The notes below the pieces were generated by a model. That model saw nothing but the letters and a program-made list of their open reading frames with translations, made no database searches and had not been told where the DNA came from. From Morella rubra (taxonomy: Eukaryota > Streptophyta > Magnoliopsida > Fagales > Myricaceae): a stretch of DNA of 64,000 nt. The stretch covers positions 31,130,316-31,194,315 of the forward strand of contig CM025851.1 of the NCBI GenBank assembly GCA_003952965.2. The letters are read 5' to 3'. The position numbers and the translations under genes were made by a program. Of the stretch, positions 35,233-46,539 are shown piece after piece (position 1 is the first letter of the stretch; each line of letters begins with the position of its first letter).

Positions 35233-37310
35233 TAAATATTTGAGATTGACCAAAATTTAGAGCCAAACCTGACAAGTTTACTAGACATGCTATAAATTAA
35301 ACATATCTTCTGATCAACTATGTACGCACCTTTGTTTTTTTCTTTTGTTATAACAAGGATAATTTGTTGCATTTTCATCTTTGTGCCCCAGGCTCAAAAA
35401 GGCTTGACTCAATTATAAAATACACTAAACGAATTGACAACGCAATGATTACGTAAATCAATTTTATATATAACTTAATCAAACGCAGTAAGATTCTAAT
35501 TTACGCTCACCCATTTGACAGGTCTAATAGTGAAAGTCTGCCTCTCTAAATATGGCGTATCCTTGAATGCAGTAGCTTCCAATCAACACAAAAATTGGCA
35601 GATCTTGAATCTAAAACCCTTTTTCTCTAAAATAGGATGCTCATAACAATATAACATACAGCCTTCATCTCTGTCGGATCCCTTTTAAAGCAGGCAAAAC
35701 CTTCCCCTCCGCCCCTTCTTAACTTTTACGTACGCTCCAGCTACCCATCCAAGGGCGGAAGTAAGGGATAGTGAACCAGGGCGGCCACCCATTGCTCCGT
35801 CTAAAAAAAATATTATATATGTTTTTTTTTTTATAAGTTGGCCTGACCCTGACATCCATTAGGCCCAGGTCAACTAGCCACTCTTAGTAATTTACTCATT
35901 AATTTTAGTGAATCAAATTTGTAATTCATTGTTTTGTAATAATTAAAACTATATAAAACTTGTTTTCTTTTTCCTTTTTTTTTCTAAGCATATTAAACTT
36001 GTTTCTAATTTATCACTGCTACATCTTTGATACTGATTAATGGATAAACCATTTTCAGTTATTCATCTTGAATCCAGTTTCACCAAATGCATGGATAACT
36101 ATCTGAAGTTATTTTCAATTGACACCTTTAGATAGTCTGTCAACTTCAAAACCACTCGGTACCTTTGAGACATTGTCGTTTACTTGAAAATAATTTCTGT
36201 TTTAATTCATAGCATATTGTGTGTTAAGAGTGCCTTCACTTGCTGTCATATATGAATAATAAGTTGTGTGTTAAGAGTGCCTTCATTTGCTGTCATATAT
36301 GAATAATGAGAGACAGAATTCTGAAGCGTAATTATTACTCCAAACCATACTCATGCTATTACCACTGATTGACATCATGCTATTATTCCAATATTTTTAA
36401 TACTTTTAATTCTTAAATTTCAATATTTTAACTCTAAAAAATATTTTTTTTCATTAAATAGTAGAAAAAAAAATATCATTTCGACTTACCCCCCGGGTCA
36501 AATTTTTAGTCCTTGTTCCTCCACTCCACTGTACCCATCCTCAAAAGACGGCAGTTCTCAATTAACAAAACACTCCCTCTCTCTCCCTTTCACTTTCTCC
36601 AGGTCAAACATTACGTTGCATACGAACAAGTGAGGGAAGGAAGCAAAAGAACACGTAAAGTTGTTCTGTCTACGCAGCTTGCAGCCAAGTAAGACCATCT
36701 CAATAATGGTATTATAAAAATGGGAAAGATTTCAGTGTTGTCTTGCTCGACCCCCATGCGGAGGTGTTGCTTATTGCTGACCTATTTTTCTTGAAAAATA
36801 AAGCCATGGAGCAGACAACCTGCATTAGTTTTGTTGGAGGGACGTGTGACGGTTGCGTAGCTTCCCGGTAACTCTCCCCACCAGTTCACTCTCCCCCAGA
36901 AGAAACTACGTTATTACATATTTTAAGCAAGAGGACTAGTTGCTTTAAAATACTCAAACCCAAGTCAAATTTGCATATGCATCTCAGAATCAGAGATAAA
37001 AGAAAAAGGTACCAACCCTAGTTGTGGGACCTATCCCATCTCCAATCAGGCTTCAAAGATTCTTCTCTTTGCTACGCATGCGATATAAACAATAAAACTA
37101 CTGTTGTAAACACAAATCATGCTTCAGATATGAGCCACCAACGGTTTGGATTTAATGGGTCTACCAAAGTGATAAGGAGTCGCCCAGCAGAAGGAAACGG
37201 CTCTGATTAATGGGTTGGCTGAAGTGGTATTCGTGGACCCAAGAAAAGAGACGGTGAGGATTGATGGGGTTGACCAAATGTGGTCTCCACTTTGCTACAG
37301 GGGGCATGAG
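35233..37310. other. Spacer upstream of STOP1
   Basis: AT-rich spacer with a CT-rich stretch near 36565-36600. Contains the 47-bp tandem duplication at 36217-36310. The final few hundred bases probably belong to the STOP1 promoter. The open frame at 37022-37210 has no domain and is judged chance. Confidence 0.45.
36217..36310. repeat. 47-bp tandem duplication
   Basis: Units start at 36217 and 36264 with 'ttgtgtgttaagagtgcctt'; they differ at only a few bases (cacttgc versus catttgc). Lies about 1.1 kb upstream of the likely STOP1 transcription start. Confidence 0.9.
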
Positions 37311-37311
37311 T

Positions 37312-38324
37312 TGCTGATATATAGACTCCGCTGAGCTCCATTTCCATTTTCCATTCTTTTCTCATCTTCCTCTCTATCTCAGAAAGATGGAGCAGCCAGG
37401 TCAGAGGACACAAAGGGCATCCGACCAATCTTGAATCTGGTGAGTCTTTCACACTCTCTGTGTCTAGCGCTTCCTTTGAGTTATTTCTCTTTCTAGGGTT
37501 CATTTCAGAAGCATAATTTTTTGACGCATGGTAAAATTGTGAGCTTCTGAATTTAGCGCTGACTCATAGTTTGTAGATATGGGTATTGACTAAATAGAGG
37601 GATCTTTAATTTCTTTTCTGAATTTCTGCCTTGTAGTAATTTTGTATGAACAATTTTCTGTGTTTTTCTTGCCCTTTGAAATCTCGGGATGATTCAGCTT
37701 TGTTGGAATTTGCTTTTGAATCTTGAATTAGTCTGTAGATGGATCAAAGATAAGAGATTTCTCCAATCGACGGTACCTAAAAGTTGTTCTTGGAGCTATT
37801 TAAAGAGATTTGGGTTGTTAAGTTTAAATTATTTAATCAGTGTAATGAAAATCCTGAGGTAACATTACCCAACAAAAAGAGAAGATCCTGAGGTATCATT
37901 ACCCAACAAAAAGAGAAGATCCTGAGGTATATAGAGTGACGTTGAGCTTGTATGCTGACGTTGACTTTGTTTGGAAGAGGAAGCTAATATGTATCTATGA
38001 TTTAGGGTCAAGAATAGTGATTTCACGACTAAGTTTGTGGATGAATTTTAGATCCTTGTTATCCTATCATGAATACTTCTAGAAAGCAGAATAAATTTGG
38101 TTGAAACAAAAGGGTGGCGGGAAAATGGGCTGGATTTATGAAGATTTGGGGGTTTAATTTTCTCCTCGAGAACATGAGTTCTGCCTACTTATGTTGGTTT
38201 AGTTGAACTATATATTTGGCAGCAGCGGTGTTTCATTTGCATGTTTGATAACAACAATCTAATTCTTTATAAATTTCCAGGTTTGATTCGCATTGGATGT
38301 TGATAAATGCTATTAGGATTGACC
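37312..38324 (+). promoter_or_regulatory. STOP1 TATA box, 5' UTR, leader intron and upstream ORFs
   Basis: A TATA-like 'gatatatagact' lies at 37315-37326. The probable first exon is non-coding and ends at 37439 (ctg|gtgagt). The leader intron runs 37440-38280 (tttccag|gtttg) and includes three 34-bp repeat units at 37851-37929. Before the main start are a 15-codon upstream ORF in exon 1 (37387-37434) and an 18-codon one starting at 38297 that overlaps the main frame to 38353. An intron in the leader and overlapping upstream ORFs suggest translational control; this is inference from position only. Confidence 0.6.
37851..37929. repeat. 34-bp tandem repeat in the STOP1 leader intron
   Basis: Units starting at 37851, 37885 and 37919 begin 'atcctgaggta'; the third is partial. 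Units 1 and 2 differ at one position (taacatt versus tatcatt). Confidence 0.9.
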
Positions 38325-39914
38325 ATGGATCCCAAGGAGAACACCTGGACTAAGTCACTTTCCTCTGAAAATGAATTACTTAAGAATATCTCCTCACGTC
38401 ACCCATCTTTTACCAATTTCAATTCTCAGCAACCCCAGGAGAAATGGGAGGATCCCTCCATGTTAAACTACAGCTCTAGGACTGTACCACCTATCCAAGA
38501 GTTCAAGCAACATTCTGAAACCCAATCTCCACTTTCTAGCAAACCCAATGATCAAACTAAGGTTCCAGACCAAGAAGATGGTCATATGACGGAAGCAGTC
38601 CAAACAGATAAAATCCAAGACTGGGATCCAAGAGCAATGCTAAGCAATCTCTCTTTCCTAGAACAAAAAATTCATCAGCTTCAGGATTTGGTGCACTTGA
38701 TTGTTGGTCGAAGGGGCCAAGTACTGGGGCAACCAGATGAACTTGTAGCTCAGCAACAGCAGCTCATCACGGCTGATCTTACTTCAATTATTGTTCAGTT
38801 GATCTCTACTGCAGGTAGTCTTCTCCCGTCTGTGAAGCATACTCTTTCCAGCACTGCTCCCATTGGACAGCTTGGAGGGGTTCTCTTGCCTTCCATGGTA
38901 GGCCTGAATGGTGGTGTTCAAGTGCAAAATAATGGCGGAAGCAAAGTTTCTGATCAGTCAAACCAGATTGATTTAACTGGTGGTTGCGGCAATGAACAAA
39001 ATTACAGTATTGATGAACATGAATCAAAAGATGATGAAGATGCTGATGAAGGAGAGAACCTTCCACCTGGTTCCTACGAAATCTTACAGCTAGAGAAAGA
39101 AGAAATCCTTGCACCTCACACCCACTTTTGTACGATATGCGGGAAGGGTTTCAAGCGTGATGCCAATCTACGGATGCACATGAGAGGTCATGGGGACGAG
39201 TATAAAACCCCAGCAGCCCTTGCAAAACCCAATAAAGAGTCCAGCTCTGAAACGATGCTTATTAAGAGGTACTCCTGTCCATATGCTGGCTGCAAGCGGA
39301 ACAAGGATCACAAAAAGTTTCAGCCTCTTAAGACTATTCTCTGTGTCAAAAACCATTATAAAAGAACCCACTGTGACAAAAGCTATACTTGCAGCAGATG
39401 CAACGCCAAGAAATTCTCAGTAATTGCAGATCTCAAAACTCATGAAAAGCATTGTGGTAAGGATAAATGGCTTTGCTCCTGTGGCACGACATTTTCCAGG
39501 AAAGATAAGCTTTTTGGACACATTGCTCTTTTCCAAGGCCACACTCCAGCCATTCCCCTTGATGACACAAAATGCCCATCTGGACCACCTGAGCGAGGGG
39601 AAGGCAATGAAGCAATAAATAAGGTCAGAAGTATAAATTTCAATTTTGGTTCCAATGCTCCTAGTGGGAGTGGAGTACCTACTACCACAGAGGTGAAGGG
39701 GAGTATTGAGGATCCGAGCAGTTATTTCTCGCCATTGAACTTTGAAACATGTAACTTTGGTGGGTTTCATGAGTTCCCTCGACCTCCATTCGAAGATTCG
39801 GAGAGTCCATTCTCTTTTTTCATACCTGGGTCTTCTAACTACACTGTAGCGGGGTCTTGTAATTACACTCAGAAAAGTGGTGCAGAATCGAGTAGTAATG
39901 ATAATCTTGAGTGA
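38325..39914 (+). CDS. STOP1: STOP1 C2H2 zinc-finger transcription factor
   Basis: A single coding exon of 529 residues. I chose the ATG at 38325 (ACCATGG, good context) over an in-frame ATG at 38307. The family controls proton and aluminium tolerance and low-phosphate root responses, inducing malate and citrate transporters (ALMT1, MATE) in Arabidopsis. Visible parts: a conserved helix (WDPRAMLSNLSFLEQKIHQL), an acidic stretch (DDEDADEGENLPPGSYE), four zinc fingers spanning residues 269-406 (first C269-x2-C272-x12-H285-x3-H289, then YSCPYAGC, YTCSRCNAKKF and WLCSCGTTFSRKDKLFGH), and a conserved C-terminal block (TCNFGGFHEFPR). The finger region is full and unbroken, so the gene looks functional. 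It acts in the nucleus. STOP1 is known to be regulated post-translationally, and the leader adds possible upstream-ORF control. It converges with PS1 on the other strand. Confidence 0.97.
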   Translation: MDPKENTWTKSLSSENELLKNISSRHPSFTNFNSQQPQEKWEDPSMLNYSSRTVPPIQEFKQHSETQSPLSSKPNDQTKVPDQEDGHMTEAVQTDKIQDWDPRAMLSNLSFLEQKIHQLQDLVHLIVGRRGQVLGQPDELVAQQQQLITADLTSIIVQLISTAGSLLPSVKHTLSSTAPIGQLGGVLLPSMVGLNGGVQVQNNGGSKVSDQSNQIDLTGGCGNEQNYSIDEHESKDDEDADEGENLPPGSYEILQLEKEEILAPHTHFCTICGKGFKRDANLRMHMRGHGDEYKTPAALAKPNKESSSETMLIKRYSCPYAGCKRNKDHKKFQPLKTILCVKNHYKRTHCDKSYTCSRCNAKKFSVIADLKTHEKHCGKDKWLCSCGTTFSRKDKLFGHIALFQGHTPAIPLDDTKCPSGPPERGEGNEAINKVRSINFNFGSNAPSGSGVPTTTEVKGSIEDPSSYFSPLNFETCNFGGFHEFPRPPFEDSESPFSFFIPGSSNYTVAGSCNYTQKSGAESSSNDNLE

Positions 39915-40583
39915 TGTTGTAGGAGTTTAGGAATATCTGTAATATTTTGTTTGATAAAATTATCTAATGTACTATTTAATTTCTTTAGTTTTTAATATAT
40001 TCATCTTCTTCAACAGCGTGTCTTTTGTCTATGTTCCGGAGCTATTTGCTTTTCAAGAACTCGCAACTACTTTTTTATTTTCTGACCAAAATATTTCTTG
40101 CGAGAGGCACTCGAAGTTATGTGACAACTTATAGGTACTTCAGTACTCTTCTCGTAAACTGCATGAACAACGCTGGATTTTGCAACTCAGTGTGCCAGAA
40201 CTTCTTGGGATTCAGAATATCCAATACACCTTTTGAGTCGCACAACTTCGTAGAAGTTACAACTTCACGACTCGAGCGGCAGAAAAATATCAGTAACTTT
40301 CATGGAACCCAGCATATTAGCATGAATACTTGATTCTGAGTGAAGTCATAGTAAGAAATCTAGAAGTTCACAATTCATCTAGACATCCAACTACGTATTG
40401 CCAACTGGTACCAGGAGTCATGACTTATTCTGACCGATTTACTCCAGTATATAGTCATCTAATCAACATCTATCTATGCAGAAACCAACAGACGACAGAA
40501 AACCCGGGTCCAGTTGGTATCAGATACTGGACCCCTCCCCCGTGGGATCCCCCTTAAAGCAGATGAAAAAAGAGAAGGGTCTT
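39915..40583. other. 3' UTRs between convergent STOP1 and PS1
   Basis: Short spacer (about 670 bp) between two stop codons facing each other; mostly UTR. The open frames at 40025-40333 and 40330-40557 show no conserved motif. Overlapping transcripts from the two genes are possible. Confidence 0.55.
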
Positions 40584-43500
40584 TTAGCTGATTGAATTGA
40601 TTCGTCCTCGGTGGAGCAGAATGAGCTTCAAACCCTTTGCATTGTCTCCTTTTGCTGACTTCTTCAAGGGGCAGCGATAATACTGCTCCCTTAAAACAAG
40701 ATCGTCTGAGTAAGACCATGTAAGCCCTCTGGGAGAGCTTTCACTCCACAAGAACCTCTCAGAGAATGGGTTGACAAGACTCTCACGGAATTCACGTGCT
40801 GTCTCACTGACCAAACCCTGAGAACAAGAAGACACGTCCAAAAGTTCGTATTATTGCAACAAAATTCATTTAGTGTGTGCGTGTGTGGGGCGCGGGGTGG
40901 GGGGGAGTTAGTGGAGATAGTACCTCTGCCATGGCTTTAATTTTCAGCGTGACATCGTCACTGAGAAGGACAAGACGTCCATCATTCTTTATCTTCCTGT
41001 ATAGCAAAGCGCAGTCCAGGATATGGTCTTCTGCTGTGGGTGAAACAATTTCTGACGGACTCCCAAGGATTGAAATTGGCATTGAGCTTGCTGTGCCATA
41101 CGGAAACTGTTCACTGTCATCACTATAACTAGATGGTGCAGAAGCAGGAGGGGTAGGGGCAATCATCCTTTCCTCCTCCGATGAGCTCTGCACATGAATC
41201 CACGACTTTGTTTTCACCATACATTCTTCGATCCATTCTAACACTGAAGAAGCCTCTGTTGTTCTTCTGAACAGACTACTGCGCCGCTTCAGACAATCCA
41301 GCTCCCTTATGACTGGATTGAAATAGAATCATCCATATTACCAGGAATTCAGAAAACATGTGATGAGAAAACTTAAATCGGACAAGATGATGATACAAGG
41401 GAACTACTTAAAAAGCTTACTTACCTATTCTCGGAATGATTAAATGAGTTCCTTTGAGACCCTGTAATAAATGTAATGACTTTCTTGATTCCTTGTTCAG
41501 AAGAGTGGTAGTGTCCACTATCATAGTCCAGCTTTTTTTGGCCTCTCCAATGTAGTTGTTCTGCATATGAGCTTCAGTTACATGTAAACACTTGATAGAG
41601 CTACTCAAAACCATGGGAGTGGATTATTTAAACAGCTAAAACATTGGGTTTCTATCAACTTACAGAACAGATATTAGGGACCTTCTCCCTATTAGTGCGG
41701 TTGATAGATTTGCAGCTTCTCATAGCAGCTCCAGGTAGTGAAGCATCTGATCCGCCGTCACCAGTGCAGTTTACAGGTAAAGATTGGAAGGGCACCCTTT
41801 CTGATGTTCTCTTTGTTAATACCAACTGTTGTTCAATCCACTTTTGATTTCTACAAAGGGATCTTGCAGATTTCCCTTCTTGAAGAACTTTTGGTGTCTG
41901 GTTCTCTTTGTCTAAAAAGGCAGTCATGTCTTCTTCTGTATGGATACCGGGACTGAAACCAACCTTTGAAGAGGATGATATCGATGATGTGGAATTCTTA
42001 GTTGTTTCTGTCCTACCCTTGTATTTCAAGGACTTCTTAAGAAGAGTATTTGGGGTGAAATTTTCCTTGTTTGGGGTAAAGATTTCTTCTTCCTCATGCA
42101 AATCAGTAAAAAGAGTCTTTGAAGTCATTTGTCTATCTTCTGGATTATCTGGTTCAACTTCGGCATCAATACCAGCCCTTATGGTCTTAGCTCTACTGTC
42201 GCCTGTTCGAATCTGCGGAACACTAGTAGGTTTACCTCTTCTTGACCAAATGCTACTTTCCATTGATGGTTTTTCAGATTGAAGTGAGGAGCTTCCTGAG
42301 AGTTCTATTTCAGATATTCCTGCTGCAGAAAATACAGATTGCGGGGTCTGGCTTTCTTCTTTCTCTGTAGTCTGTAAGAGCACTGTTACAGGAACTTGCC
42401 CGACAACCAAAGATGAGTCCATGTACTGAGTTGCAATGGGTACAGAACAAAGGCTTGAGATTTCGCTCTCATGGTCCTCGATTAATATAATTTGGTGTTC
42501 AGAGTATTGAAATAATTCTTCTACTGGATGGGCCTCTTCATCAGAACATGCAGAGTCCAGACTCTCCAGCAAGTTTATGTCTTGTTCTGCTGTGCAATAT
42601 TCTGCCGTTCCTCTATCAGACATTGATTGCCAAGCCAAGAGAGGCTGTGGAGTTTGGTTTTCTTCATCTACGTGTTGATTATTAGTCTCTGGAGGAAATT
42701 CCTCCACCGGCCAAAGTCTTGAAACATCCCTCTGCCTATGGTCTTTGCACAATAAGATATTGTTCTCAGTTTCTTCAAGAATTTCAGCCACAGGTCGTAC
42801 AGCTTCTTCCCTGTCGACGGAAAATGATGAATCCGTCTTTAGTAAACTTTTAAAGTCCTGCTCTGTACTTCTTGAGAAGATCCCCTGGTTTTCTCTTTCA
42901 GATAACACTTCAGTGTCAGAATGAGGCTTTGGACTCTGGTCTTCTGTCACCACTGTCTGATTTTCAGTCCCAAAGATTACTGCCCCAGCAGGGAAAGACA
43001 AGTTCCCCAATTTCTTTGGTTCACGAACAACTCTTGATGGGCTTTCATCTTGTTCCTTTTCATCAGATATCATGTACTCAAGCAATGGAGGGGCCGATGG
43101 TATTTCCTTCTTCCCAATCACTTCCAACACCTCCTCAGAAAGTAAAGAATTGCTACACTCCAAAAATGGATCCTGTGATTGAGCTTTTGTATTTTCAGCT
43201 GAAAACCAGCTGCTCTCCTGTAACACCCAAATAGAAATATAGAGAGACAAAATTCAATAGCATTCTATAAAGACCTCGGAAACTACACTTTCTATTGCTT
43301 TAACCATTTATTTATCAATTTTTGGATATTCTGACAGTATCTGTTATTTCTCTTCCTTTTTTCCTTCCACTGCCAATGAATATCTCTCCTCAGTACTTTC
43401 GTTTCCCATTGACAAAGATTCTCACCCTTAACAAACCCCCGAATGCAATAGAAAACATAGACAGAAATCACGAAGAAAATCTACAACCTACTTATAGGCA

Positions 43501-44160
43501 CTCAACAGTTTTTGCTGATAAAAGCGAAAGGTCTCTCACCTGATAAGTTTCCAATGCATTTTCCTCTTCTTTCTCTACCATCAACGCTGGTGGCACAAAC
43601 GGTTGTTCCAAATCATACGCGCGGCTCAGAGGAACCCATTGCAGCCTATAGACTCTGCTGGAGTTACCAATCCTCACCGTATCGCCTTCCTTGAGCTTCA
43701 CGCGCTCCCCCGACAGCACCTTCTTGTCAGAAACCCAAGTCCCGTGCACTGCACAATACCAAGAATCCACCGTGATTCAGGGTTCTTCTCCTCTTAAAGG
43801 AAGACCAAAATTACAAAACAAAGAAAAAGGTTAAAATGAGAAGAAAGACTTACCTGACGACAAGTCCACGACGGAAAGCTGTTGTTTAGAGGGGCTTGAG
43901 TGGATTCGGAGGTGGAATCTGCTGATGCTGGGGTGGGTTAACATGATGTGGCAATCAGGGTGGCGCCCGACGTTCAAGATTTCTTCGTAAACTTGATGCG
44001 GGTGCAGGGAAAAGGACAAAGGTGATGGTGATGCTGGAGGTGGGGGGTCGTTCACGATGAATATGTTCTTGAGGATGGCTCCATTCTTCAGGACTGTGAA
44101 TACCGGTATTTTCCTTTCTTCTTCTTCTTCCTGCGGTTTGGACTCTTTCTTGTCACTCAT
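40584..44160 (-). CDS. PS1: PARALLEL SPINDLE 1 (PS1) FHA and PIN domain protein
   Basis: Six minus-strand exons: 43854-44160, 43540-43748, 41664-43217, 41425-41560, 40924-41312 and 40584-40817. All introns are GT-AG; phases join to 942 residues. An N-terminal FHA domain (about 60-140; VGRHPDCHIMLTHPSISRFH, Arg66, Ser80, His83) binds phosphothreonine. A long exon 3 (residues 173-690) is Glu/Ser/Gln-rich and probably disordered. A C-terminal PIN-type nuclease fold (about 698-870) has acidic residues Asp706 (TMIVDTT), Glu739, Asp741 and Asp854/Asp855 (LSDDVTLK). The last exon carries EFRESLVNPFSERFLW. In Arabidopsis, PS1 loss gives parallel spindles at meiosis II and unreduced pollen; its mechanism is unclear. 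All domains are intact. A fragment of a related gene lies at 48720-50330. Confidence 0.95.
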
Positions 44161-44947
44161 GGTTGGTTGGAACTCAACTTTTGTGTTTCTTTATTAGACT
44201 TTAGAGGAAGAGAGGAAGCGATGGAGAGAGATCTGAAGAATAGCAAAATTGTGTCCTGCGTTTTGGAAACGGAGTTATGTTATGGCGTCAGGTGCGTTGA
44301 AGGATTAGAGAGGGATTTTACAATTTGTGAAACGGAAAGGTTTTTCGTTTAAGGAACCAAAAAAAAAAAAAAAACAGAAATGGAAAGGTTTTGCTGGATT
44401 TCGATTTCGGAAGTTTGAAAAGATTACCGTTGTTTGTAATACGGTATAACGGCTACCTCTTTTTTGTGAAGTAAGCAGGATTGGCGTGGGCCAGATGGCC
44501 AGAGGTCAAAGCTATGAAATGGTAGACTCTAGTCCAAATTTGGGTGGCAATATTTTTGTGACTTACCACTCTTACAGAGGACTGCTGTACGTGTTTAATT
44601 TGCTCGGCATTTATCTTTAATACGTTAAAATTAGGTCAATTTATTCCAACTTGATACACAAATGGCTCGAGATTTATCGTCGTCACAAAAAGAGAATCCT
44701 TATAATTCTATATTTAATTTGACAATAGATTGATTAATCTCGAGAATTCTCTCATTTATTTTTAATTATTAGAGTAGAAGAATTAAATTGTATTGGGTTG
44801 AGCTGCATCAACAAAATTTAAATCTAAATGTTTAATTCACTTTAAGAAATTTTGTGAAAATATTAAAACATAAACATAATTAATAACATTAATACTTGTA
44901 TTACCATTTTTTTTTTTTGTTCTGAAGTTTAAATCATAGCTCTACTT
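44161..44947. other. PS1 upstream region
   Basis: Promoter and leader of minus-strand PS1, then AT-rich spacer from about 44640. A word from the leader ('agagagggattttacaattt', 44306) recurs at 50310, next to the PS1-like fragment. The small plus-strand frame at 44167-44352 lies in the leader and is not considered a gene. Confidence 0.5.
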
Positions 44948-45405
44948 AGAGGTGTGCACCGAAATTTTTGAATTCGGAAGACCCATATCCGAATCCGATC
45001 CGAAATACCTATATATTCGGCCTAGTCAGTGGATTCGGATTTAGGCCGGATATCGAATCGGATTCGGACTTGGGCCAAGACAGATTTGGGCCTTTGTAAT
45101 AGGCTTTTTTTGTTTTGTTTTGTTTGGGGAGATTTTCGAATTGGGCCATTTTTCCAAGTTGGGCCAAGACTATTTTGGGGCTGTTTTAAGCTTTGTAATG
45201 GGCTGTTTTTTTATTTTTTATTTTTCCAGAAATCCGAATGGGGTTTGAATATATCTTTAACGTTTAACCTATTATTTCAACCTTATTTAGCTTGGGCCCA
45301 TTTCATATACGGTAAAACTTGTGCTGAATACAATTGCATATTTCAACCTTTTATGCATATTGCTAAAAATTAGAATTGCAAAATCCCCCATTCGAATATA
45401 AGTAA

Positions 45406-46009
45406 GGGAAAATTACACCGACCTCACTTGGTTTTAGCACTATATCAAAAGCCTCACTGGGTTTTTAAAAAAATCTCAAAGCCCACCGGATTTTTTATTT
45501 TGGTATGAAAACTAACTCAAGCCACTGGAGATAATGGAGCGTAGTCCACTTAAGCTAAATGTCAGGGCTAAAACCAATCGTTGTCTGCCACGTGTTTAAA
45601 ATTTCTTGTTTGTTCCATTCAGTCTTTTGTCTGCTATAGCTAAATGTTAGGGTTAAAACCAATCGCTGGCTGCCACGTGTTTAAAATTCCTTGTTTGTTC
45701 CATTGGGTTTCTCGTCTGTCACGACGCAAGCCACGTCGGAGTTAGTTTTTGTATCACATGGCATACGACGTGGCAAACGAGAGACCGAATGGAGCAAGCA
45801 AGAAATTTTAAAGATATGACAGCCAGCGATTGGTTTTAGCCTTAACATTTTACTTAAGTGGACTAAGCTCCGTTATCTCCAGTAACGGAGTTGGCTTGAG
45901 TTAATTTTTATACCAAATGAGAAATCCAGTGGGCTTTAAGATTTTTTTTAAAACTCAATAAGGCTTTTGATATTGGGTTAAAACCTAGTGTGCTCCATGT
46001 AATTTTTCC
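45406..46009. mobile_element. Long-armed foldback element with 9-bp target duplication (Mutator-like)
   Basis: Inverted arms of roughly 250 bp: left 'gggaaaattacaccgacctc' and right complement 'ggaaaaattacatggagcac', continuing through 'atcaaaagcct', 'aaagccca(c/t)', 'ctcaagcca' and 'ggctaaaaccaatcg'. Direct flanks 45397-45405 and 46010-46018 both read TATAAGTAA. Near the left arm an 88-bp segment with 'gctaaatgt(c/t)agggct' is duplicated in tandem (about 45554 and 45640). No coding capacity. Confidence 0.85.
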
Positions 46010-46392
46010 TATAAGTAATAACTATAAACTAAATTACCACATTCTAATATACTATATAAGAATATAACTACTAACTATATATCACATGCCAATCGAACCA
46101 AACATTAACATACAAGGTCTTTCACACTTATAAATTCTAATTAACAGAAATAACAAAATATAAAAGACAAAAACAAAAATAACACTAATTCACTTTCTAG
46201 TCTCTCCAAACTAACAAATGAAACAAATTACATTAAACAAGCCCATTAGAATATATGGAAAGCCCAAGTAAGCAAAATGTCATTCCAATTACTAAAAAAA
46301 AGTAATGCTTTCGATCCAGTAGACAATGAATTACTGTTAGAACCTAAAAGGTAGAAGTAAGCTAAAAAGAGAAACAAGTAAGATATTACTCA

Positions 46393-46519
46393 AACCCTGA
46401 GCGTTAGCTCAATGGTTACCTCCTCCCCTTAGGGAGGGTAGTTTTGGGGTTCGACGCCCCTTATCCGCAGGCTTTGCCTGCTGCCACTGTTGACAAAAAA
46501 AAAAAAAAAGAAGGAAAAA
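46393..46519 (+). mobile_element. tRNA-derived SINE with perfect 17-bp target duplication
   Basis: The 5' part has RNA polymerase III promoter boxes: A box 'gttagctcaatggtta' (about 46403) and B box 'ggttcgacgcc' (about 46447). A short tRNA-unrelated part follows, then an A-rich tail. Target duplications 46376-46392 and 46520-46536 are identical (AAGTAAGATATTACTCA). Length is about 127 bp. A perfect duplication means the insertion is recent. Confidence 0.9.
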
Positions 46520-46539
46520 AAGTAAGATATTACTCACAT

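Noticed and set aside
40025..40333. 102-codon open frame after STOP1
   Set aside because: Located in the 3' spacer between convergent genes; no motif, no splice context.
46400..46470. Possible tRNA gene
   Set aside because: A and B boxes are present but the sequence is not a complete cloverleaf, is followed by an A-rich tail and is flanked by target duplications, so it is a SINE.
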